A stretch of DNA of 64,000 bases from Clarireedia homoeocarpa (taxonomy: Eukaryota > Ascomycota > Leotiomycetes > Helotiales > Rutstroemiaceae): NCBI GenBank assembly GCA_001465935.1, contig LNKV01000013.1, positions 701,468 through 765,467 on the forward strand. Reading direction: 5' to 3'. The position numbers and the translations under genes were made by a program. Numbering within the stretch: position 1 is the first letter of the stretch; each line of letters starts with the position of its first letter. Positions 57,026 to 64,000 of this stretch are shown piece after piece. The notes under the pieces are model-generated. The model saw nothing but the letters and a program-made list of their open reading frames with translations, was not told the origin of the DNA and did no database searches.

Positions 57026-58494
57026 TTCGGAAACGTTTCGGTGTGTGACCTAATACATCACTACAGAAGGGATGAGGTTTGGTAGCAGCAGAATGTGCAG
57101 AAAGGGCAAAGGTGCAGAGGACGTTCGAAGACACAAAAGTGTGGATGCGTGCGCTAGAGCGTGTGCAAACCAAGATGAAATTGCAAATGCGTATGAAATA
57201 GGAAGAGAGGGAGAAGGATTGCCAATGCGCAACGAAGTGTCAAGAGGATCGCTTGTAGAGGACCAACTAGATGATCACAGTTGATGGAAGAGAAGAGAGA
57301 GTTGGAGGTAGAGTTGGAAGCGTTGGTGTTGTAATCGGGGTATTTTAGAAGTTGGGATCAGCTGCGGATGTGGAGAGAGCAAGGGTTCTTAAGACGTGCA
57401 CTGCATCCCTGAAGATACAGCAGTAGTTAGTTCCCTGCCGAAGTAGATAAAGTATCCAAGGTTGTGTTTGTGGAAGTGGTCGGACTTTCCTCGTTTTCCA
57501 CGCTGTCCACGTTTTCCACTCTTCGCACGATATGCGATGTAAATGAGCAAAGCGAAAAATGCCTACCTCGCAACGTCAAGGCTCACTGCACCAACATATT
57601 ACTAGAACGCAAAGAGCCATCCCACGGTTCGGTTAGCAAGTAGTAAGATTCCAAGTGTGTGGTAAAGTCTCCTCACGAGACCTCCCTAAGCCTTCCCTAG
57701 CTTCCTAAATAGCTACCTTTGTCGGCATCTGGTATCAAATACGCCAATCGGGATGTGCAGCGCATACGAACGCGCCTAGTCATCAAGAACACCTTTGAGC
57801 ACCTTTTGGATCATGAACAGCGTCGTAACTGCGATCGTGATGGTGATCATGATCGTCTTCGTCTTCGTCTTCGTCTTCGTCTTCTTGAATCATCGAATGG
57901 AATATGGAAATACGAATATGGAACATGGGGCTTGAGGAACTGAGGTGGGGGTGGGTGAGATGATTCTGATGACGGCTTGTGGGTGCCGTCTGACTGGTCA
58001 GGATTCGCGAGTCACAAGCCGTAGTGAAACAAGCTACGAGTAAGTCTGAACTCAAGTTATCATTTTCCATGTTGTATTGCCGTCCTCACTTTCTGCAGCT
58101 CCAATACTCTGCACAGCAGCCATATCTGTGGAAGGACGTTGTCTCACTCTGCATATGCTCGCTCTGGGATGCGCAACTGTACATATCATATAAGCGTTTG
58201 CCAATGAACTGTTCTCACTCTTACAAGGTAAAAAAATCATAAGTTCATGCTGTGCGACCTTGGCCGAAATTCTGCCCTTCTGCCAAGGCCATGGATTTCC
58301 ATGTCCGCTAGACCTCCCCAAAGTTCCCATCTACTTTGAACACTACAGTACACCTGTCTTTTGTAGTACAACGACTACCCACCACCAAAAGAGGAAGGAA
58401 GAATCATAGTGCAAACAAACGTCTACAGAGTTGATATACCCAACCTCCTCGCCGATCGCGAAACTACCGGTACATCAATTGCATCATTGTCGAC
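57026..58494. promoter_or_regulatory. Divergent interval, CLC / IAH1-type (1.47 kb)
   Basis: Gene-free spacer holding both promoters. Includes a GTCTTC hexamer repeat (about 57855-57886). Open frames (57072-57284, 57719-57943, 57783-58070) carry no motif. Confidence 0.5.
57855..57886 (+). repeat. GTCTTC hexamer microsatellite
   Basis: About five copies of a six-base pyrimidine-rich unit in the CLC/IAH1 spacer. Confidence 0.85.
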
Positions 58495-59537
58495 ATGGAT
58501 AAGAAACAGTACCCTCAAATCATCCTATTGGGCGATTCTATTGTGCAGTATTCCAGTTATCTGCGGGACGGTTTCTCATTCACCGCATGCCTTGAAGAAC
58601 GTCAGTTTATTGCGAGAAGCCTCCGGGAGCCACTGAATCATTCTGACCTTGCGTAGACTGTACACGACGACTGCAGGTTGTTAACCTTGGATTGAGCGGG
58701 TACAACACGTCCCATGCTCTAAAGATATTCGACCATCTCATTCCTGATCCGTCGTCAGCCAAAGTTGCCTATCTTGTAAGTTTTGCTCATTACGTGAGGT
58801 GTGATGGTTTATCCAGGGAATAATCGTGGACGTCTTGAAAGGAAGAACCACCCCTTACTCAAACTGTGCAACGAGGTCTTTCTTACAATACTAATGACAT
58901 TCGTTCAAGCTTATTCTTTTCGGTGCAAACGATGCATGCTTGCCAGACGGTCCTACAGGTCAACATGTCCCATTGCAAAAGTACAAGGATAACATTAGAG
59001 CTATTCTCACCCACCCGTCAGTGAAAGCCCAGAATCCTGAAATTCTCCTGGTCACCCCTCCACCGGTCAACGAGGTCCATCTTGAGGAACAGGATCGTGA
59101 AAAGGGCTATCGTTCTCTTACACGCCTCCAAGAGCACACGGCAAAATACTCTATTGCAATCCGAGATATCGCCGCCGAATTCAAAGATCATAGAGTGTCC
59201 TTGGTTGATCTCTGGCAGGCTATAATGCAAAAGGCTGTACAGTCAAGCCCGGGTGCCACAGCAGATATCAGCAAATTAGGCACGAAAGATGCTGGTGATG
59301 ATCGCATCCTAAGGACTCTATTGACTGATGGACTTCATCTTTCAAGTGAAGGTTACAAGATCTTCTGGGACGAAGTGAAACCATTAGTTGGGAAACAATG
59401 GTCCCAAGAGCCATTGAATGCTCCGACTTGGGTTTTTCCTCATGTAAGTATTTATATATAGTTACAATATCCAAGTAGAAAATATACAATAATACTAATA
59501 TTAATCTTAGTGGTCAATTGCCCCGAAAATCAATTAA
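58495..59537 (+). CDS. Isoamyl acetate-hydrolysing esterase (IAH1-type SGNH hydrolase)
   Basis: GDSL/SGNH esterase that cleaves short acetate esters. Exons 58495..58600, 58657..58775, 58910..59443, 59511..59537; 261 aa. Block I is IILLGDSIVQYS with the nucleophile Ser; block II NLGLSGYNTSHA; block III ILFGANDACLPDGPTGQH with the oxyanion Asn; block V LTDGLHLSSEGYKIFWDEV with the catalytic Asp and His. The last exon has nine codons including stop (WSIAPKIN) and completes the conserved VFPHW end. The long ORF alone (58940-59461) misses the nucleophile. The final intron and exon touch an A/T-rich island. No signal peptide, so probably cytosolic. Confidence 0.92.
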
Positions 59538-60009
59538 AAGTTAATTAAACTTATTTATAAATTTTTAATATATAATATTTTATATATAAAATTAAAGTTT
59601 ATATTATTATTAATAACTTTTGATAATTATTATTTTAAATAGTTTTTTATATTAAAGAATATTATTTATTTTAATTTTAATATTTATATTTATAATTATT
59701 ATATTTTATAATTTAAATACGAAAGTTAACACTTTATTAATTACAAGTAGTTACTCTTTGAGTCTAAAGTCTTCAGACTGCTCTATAACCTAGATTATAA
59801 TATCTTAGTCAACTTGGAAACTAAAAGATATATTATCTTTGCAATTTCCGAGTTTCTCTATAATACTATCTACCTCGTTGCTCTTGAAAGGCCATTTCAA
59901 AGCGCGTATTCTATAGCGATTTATTAATTTGTTTCTTCTTCGAGGCTCGAGCTTTGCCTCCAGTTAGGCGAGCTGCTTCTGGCAGTCCTCGACTCCCTTA
60001 CGCAATATA
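59538..60009. other. A/T-rich island, left of the HET gene
   Basis: From about 59540 to 59740 the sequence is nearly only A and T, with no coding sense; it then grades back to mixed composition before the HET gene 3' end. The composition fits RIP-mutated repeat remains, but no element is recognisable. Confidence 0.75.
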
Positions 60010-62448
60010 TCAAGTAATGATACAGTTTCGCATCTCAAGTCTAGTATCCCAGTCCCATCGCCTGGGCCCAGAAATCTCGTACCCGTTCACCCACTGCCAA
60101 TTTGGGCTCTGGTTCCGGCCCATTCTGAACATTCCTATCCTCTTAAATCTACCAGCCGCCAGCTGAACAAGCACAAGACCAGTGGGAACAGTAGTATGAC
60201 CAATCTCCAAAAGCCAAAAGTCAGCATCAGGAACACCACGTGCATGCTTCTTCTTGTCTATGAGCTGTGGCCAAGGGTCCGCTGTCTTTGATGGTGGGGT
60301 CGGCCGTTGCGAACTTTCTCGTACCAAGGGCGGATCACCACCAAGCGTGAGCGTGGTGCGAATATCCGTGAGAACTTGGGGGTTGAGCTGTGGATGTCTC
60401 ATCTGCAGCTTGCCCGCTGGTCCGAGATATTTGTTGGCAGCTCCACCATCTGGCAAGATCCAATCCCAATAGATGTGAGGCGAGCCATCCGTGACCACAA
60501 CGAAGTGAGTGATGATTTCCTCGTACGACATGTGAGTCATCGGTGCTGTAACCTCTATCCAGGCATAGCCCGGCTTGACGCCATGAAAGGGCGCAAGAGC
60601 ATTGGCAGGCTCTACTCTCAGTTCGTTAATGACGCATAGTGTCTGACCGCCATCACCAGATGGATAGCTCATGTAGACGGAGCCATTGTTAGCAAACGGC
60701 GACCAGCTAGGCGCGATGTACGGCTCCTTAGTGGAGGTATTGGAGGCAAAGAATGCTATAAATCTGTCTCTCTTTCTCCTCTCTTTCCGTGCGTTTTCTT
60801 CATGAGGCTGATTCTCATGGCGCCAGAGAAGGGAGTGAGGTAGCGAACTTTCCCAGAGTCCGGCGACGTACTGATCGTTGAGTAATAACCCAAATTCTTT
60901 GGCGATCCCAGATATGGCGACCATCTTGTCCGTTTTGACAGTTAATTTTCTGCGGGAATAGTCGATAAACAAGCTCCACCACTCCCTGAGATATTCTGTC
61001 CTGCCTAGCTGATCGTGGATTGGAATAATATCGGTGTTTTCACTAGATAAGGAGCGAGCTGTGAAGATCTGACTTCTAACCATGTCCCTCTTATTCCATG
61101 AAGATCTCGACTTGGTTTTGTCAACCCCATATGCTCTCTCATGTTTCAGGCATATCCACTTGGGAAGGCCAGAGCCAAAGCAAAGAAGCCGAGGCGACAG
61201 CCAGGTCTCTTGGAGCGTCCAAGCCCGCGTGTTAATGTGTTCGTCATCGAATTCCTTGGTATTGTAGCCCAGCTCCTCATCTTGAGTGACGAAGACCTCA
61301 CCGATGTTCTCGAGGGTCGCTACGTCTCCGCTCTCTTCATCATCTGACATAAGCTTGTATACTGGAAATCGGGAAGACTGCGCTTGAGCCAGTAGGATGG
61401 ATTGACGATCTTCGAGAAACCCATGGTTGGAATTAACCGCCGCCGCAGCCGAGATAGTCACGACAGCGTTTTTGTAAATCTCTGGCATCCTTCCGGCTTC
61501 GCGAGGCCAGTCATTGTCGAGCGAGTCTTGAATAATGCAAAGGGCATCTACCCAGAGATATTGTATCTTCAGTGCTCTAGTAACACGTATCGCATCTTGG
61601 ATGGTCTGAGGGAGACTTGCGACTCTGAGAGACTGTGTGTGCTGCTTTAGGTTCTCCCACAAAGTCCTAGTCTGGGTGCCGGCACCCCAGCAGTAACTGA
61701 GGGCGGTATACCGACCGCACTCACCGCTCGAGCTGATGTGAAGACTTACACCCTCTGATGACGTATTCGAAAATACATCTAAGACCCTTGTAGGAAGCAG
61801 TGTGTTGACATTTTTTGGACATTCGACATGGTCTTCGAGGCAGTCATTGATCCAGGTTTCGATTTCTTGGAAAACTTCCGGAGTGGCAACCTGAGGACTT
61901 GCAGGAGTTCTTGGGATGATTTCCCTTAACTCAGGTGCTATCAGACAAGTTAGTAGATTTCTAATAGTTGGACTGACCATGTGATTCGCTTACTTGCCGA
62001 ATGAATCCCAAGGTCTATCGAATATTGATGAAATGTATGCTCCTGATACCTGCCAGTAGAGGATGACCCGAAGTTGAACGGGTCTCTGAAGTGAATCCTG
62101 ATTTTATCAATTTGGCCGCTTGAGAGGCTTGCGTTCCGCTTATAGGACTCCACCGGCGTAATTTCCGCGCTTGCACCTTCGGCCCACGGCTGCAGAAAGT
62201 GTCAGATCAAATAATTGTTGAAGCATGAGAGAGCTTGTCACCTTTCCTGACAAAAGGGCAACATTGATCAAGAATTTGCAAAAGTTGCAGCCCTGTTGAG
62301 CGATCGAAACAAGATCGATCAAGGTTCCTAGGCTCACGCTGGTACCGACCTCAGCAATAAGCCGAAGGTTGTCCAGCGTGAAGACGTAGCAAGCCTGGCA
62401 CTCAGGTACACAGGAGTGTGTCAAACCCCTGTCTTCGTCAAGACACAT
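60010..62448 (-). CDS. HET-domain (heterokaryon incompatibility) protein
   Basis: Member of the large fungal HET family, whose members trigger or take part in cell death after fusion of unlike strains. Exons 62448..62242, 62189..61994, 61937..60010; 776 aa from MCLDEDRGLTHSCVPE. The N-terminal region is Cys-containing (CVPECQACYVF; QQGCNFCKFLI), as is usual before a HET domain. The HET domain (about residues 190-340) shows all three core motifs: YTALSYCWGAG, then LPQTIQDAIRVTRALKIQYL with WVDALCIIQDS, and AGRMPEIYKNAVVTISAAAA; TRAWTLQETWLSPRLLCFGS lies further on. The C-terminal 350 residues are not recognised and hold no STAND, ankyrin or WD module. The gene has normal composition while both flanks are A/T islands. 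All splice junctions keep frame and there is no premature stop, so it appears intact. Confidence 0.9.
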
Positions 62449-64000
62449 ATTAATTTGTTTTTGTGGGGACAATAGACAGTATAGTTTAGACAGAAACCAG
62501 AATCCTCTTCAAGAATATATTAAGGAAGTAATAAAGAACTGGATAGAACTTGTATCGGATTTTATTCTAAGCTGAAAAGTCAATTTATCTTAGCTGAGTT
62601 CAAGGTAGAAGGGCTCACCCGGTTACAAGTCAAACTAAGTTACGAGTCACTTAATTTTATATTGTTTTCTAAATATAAATACTTATAACTATATTTAAAA
62701 TCTAATTATATCTTTAAAAACTATTAAAGTTAATATATAAAATCGAATAATATTATTTAAAAATTTTAATTATAATATAATTATAATATATTAAATTAAA
62801 TAAATAAAAATTTATTATTTAAATTATTTAAATTATTATAATTTTATTAAAATTAAAATAATAAAAATTGATTATTATAATAGTTTTTAATAATAATAAT
62901 ATATTAATATTTTTTTAATTAATAAAAATAATATTATTTTAATTTATTTTAATATCTTTTAATTTTTTTAATTTTTTTTAATTATTTTATTATATAAAAT
63001 TTATAATTTAATTTTATTTAAAATATAATTATATTAATTTAATTAAAATATTTCTTTATAAAATATTAGTTTATATTAACTTTAAAATTCTAAGTTTATA
63101 TAAATTATTTTTTTTATATTTAATTTTAGTTTTTTAATTTAATATTTTTTATTAATAATTTTATTATATTATATTAAATTTTTTTTATTTATAAATAATA
63201 TTTTTTTATTAAAAATAATTTTAAATATTTATTTAAAAATAATTAGTTTTTTTTTAATTTTATAAATTTATAAAAATTATTTTTTTCTTATAAATTTAAA
63301 TTTAAAATATATATATTAATATTAAAAAGATAATTATAAAAATACTTTTTTAAAAAATTTAATTTTTATATAATTTTTTAAAACTTTATAAAATTTTTAT
63401 AAATAATTATATTAAATTTAATTAATAGATTAGAATATAATAAAAACTAAATTATAATTTTTAAATTAAATATTATATATAAAATAAACTAGTATTTAAA
63501 TATTAATATTTAAACTTTAATAAAAATATTTTATATTTTAATATTTTAATTTCAACTTTTTATTATTTTTAAATAATTTATTTTTTTTATTTATTTTTCT
63601 ATTTCTTTAATTAATATATTAATTTTATTATAATTTTCTTTTTTTAAATTATCAATTTAATTTATTTATTTATTTATTTATATATTATATAACTAATTAA
63701 TTATTATTTTTATTTTTTTAAACTATTATTTTTATAATTCTTTTTTATATATTATATTATTTTATTTTATTTTTTTAAAATAATTTAATCTAAATTATTT
63801 ATTTATTTTTTTAAAATAATTTAATCTAAATTATTTATTTATTTTTTTAAAATAATTTAATCTAAATTATTTATTTATTTTTTTAAAATAATTTAATCTA
63901 AATTATTTATTTATTTTTTTAAAATAATTTAATCTAAATTATTTATTTATTTTTTTAAAATAATTTAATCTAAATTATTTATTTATTTTTTTAAAATAAT
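62449..64000. other. Extended A/T island (RIP-like), gene-free
   Basis: From about 62640 to the window end the sequence is almost exclusively A and T on both strands, with isolated C or G. No open frame has any protein character. This is the pattern expected of a RIP-degraded transposon isochore or a centromere- or subtelomere-proximal block. It ends in a 36-bp tandem array. Confidence 0.85.
63771..64000 (+). repeat. 36-bp A/T tandem satellite, about 6.4 copies to the window edge
   Basis: A perfect head-to-tail array with period 36 bp; each unit begins TTTTTTAAAA and contains a single C (in TAATCTAA). It is still running at base 64000, so its real length is unknown. No spacer variation exists, so it is not a CRISPR-like array. 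Confidence 0.95.

Noticed and set aside
63771..64000. Regular repeats that might suggest a CRISPR-like array
   Set aside because: Period is 36 bp with no variable spacers, all A/T, in a fungal nuclear genome with no cas genes.
1..64000. tRNA, 5S rRNA or snRNA genes
   Set aside because: I scanned for T-arm GGTTCRA-type motifs and 5S-like cores and saw none outside coding sequence. A covariance-model search would be decisive.

Overview
The window is nuclear DNA of a filamentous ascomycete (Pezizomycotina). The genes have many short spliceosomal introns (mostly about 45-200 bp, GTAAGT-like donors, CTAAC/CTGAC-like branch sites, TAG/CAG acceptors), long low-complexity gaps between genes, a HET-domain gene and nearly pure A/T islands of the kind left by repeat-induced point mutation (RIP). 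The protein set suggests a Leotiomycete, possibly near Sclerotiniaceae. That placement is inference. I saw no prokaryotic, viral, organellar, tRNA or 5S rRNA sequence.

Layout. 1-7149: 3' part of a very large USP-type deubiquitinase. 7150-9701: empty, with long homopolymers. 9702-11147: conserved fungal protein of unknown role. 11964-12648: broken, unrecognised coding relic. 13686-15247: ZRT3-like vacuolar zinc transporter with a repeat-rich leader. 16836-18092: L-type lectin cargo receptor. 18715-19083: TIM13. 19752-20954 and 21279-22259: divergent NSRP1-like and NFKBIL1-like nuclear proteins. 24110-25735: PKA catalytic subunit behind a long leader. 25736-28513: empty, with a G-rich hexamer array. 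28514-29093: GPI-anchored Ser/Ala-rich wall protein. 31271-33851: TORC2 subunit SIN1, divergent from a PRCC-like protein (34150-35367). 36301-37365: NUC1 nuclease. 37814-39807: PFS2. 40634-42467: DGAT1-type acyltransferase. 42992-43897: STE14-type methyltransferase. 44616-45550: maltose/sugar acetyltransferase. 45623-46176: TMEM170-like membrane protein. 46452-48530: probable PEX8. 49096-50422: DDR48-like repetitive stress protein. 51347-52432: CWC15, divergent from RRP45 (52687-53662). 53852-57025: CLC chloride/proton exchanger. 58495-59537: IAH1-type esterase. 60010-62448: HET-domain protein between two A/T islands. 62449-64000: A/T island ending in a 36-bp tandem array.

Most genes are housekeeping. 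Head-to-head pairs separated by short promoters are common (NSRP1/NFKBIL1, SIN1/PRCC, CWC15/RRP45, TMEM170/PEX8). Several neighbours act in RNA processing (NSRP1, NFKBIL1, PRCC, PFS2, CWC15, RRP45), and two are nutrient/stress kinase components (PKA, SIN1). I see no secondary-metabolite cluster. The accessory part is the right end (HET gene plus A/T islands) and the relic near 12 kb. Splice structures given below were built by hand from reading frame, splice signals and family conservation. They all sum to intact frames but are unverified by transcripts. I found no convincing new multi-gene system. The best leads are the DDR48-like repeat protein, the short leader ORF that touches the zinc transporter start, the G-rich hexamer array, the relic ORF and the HET island.
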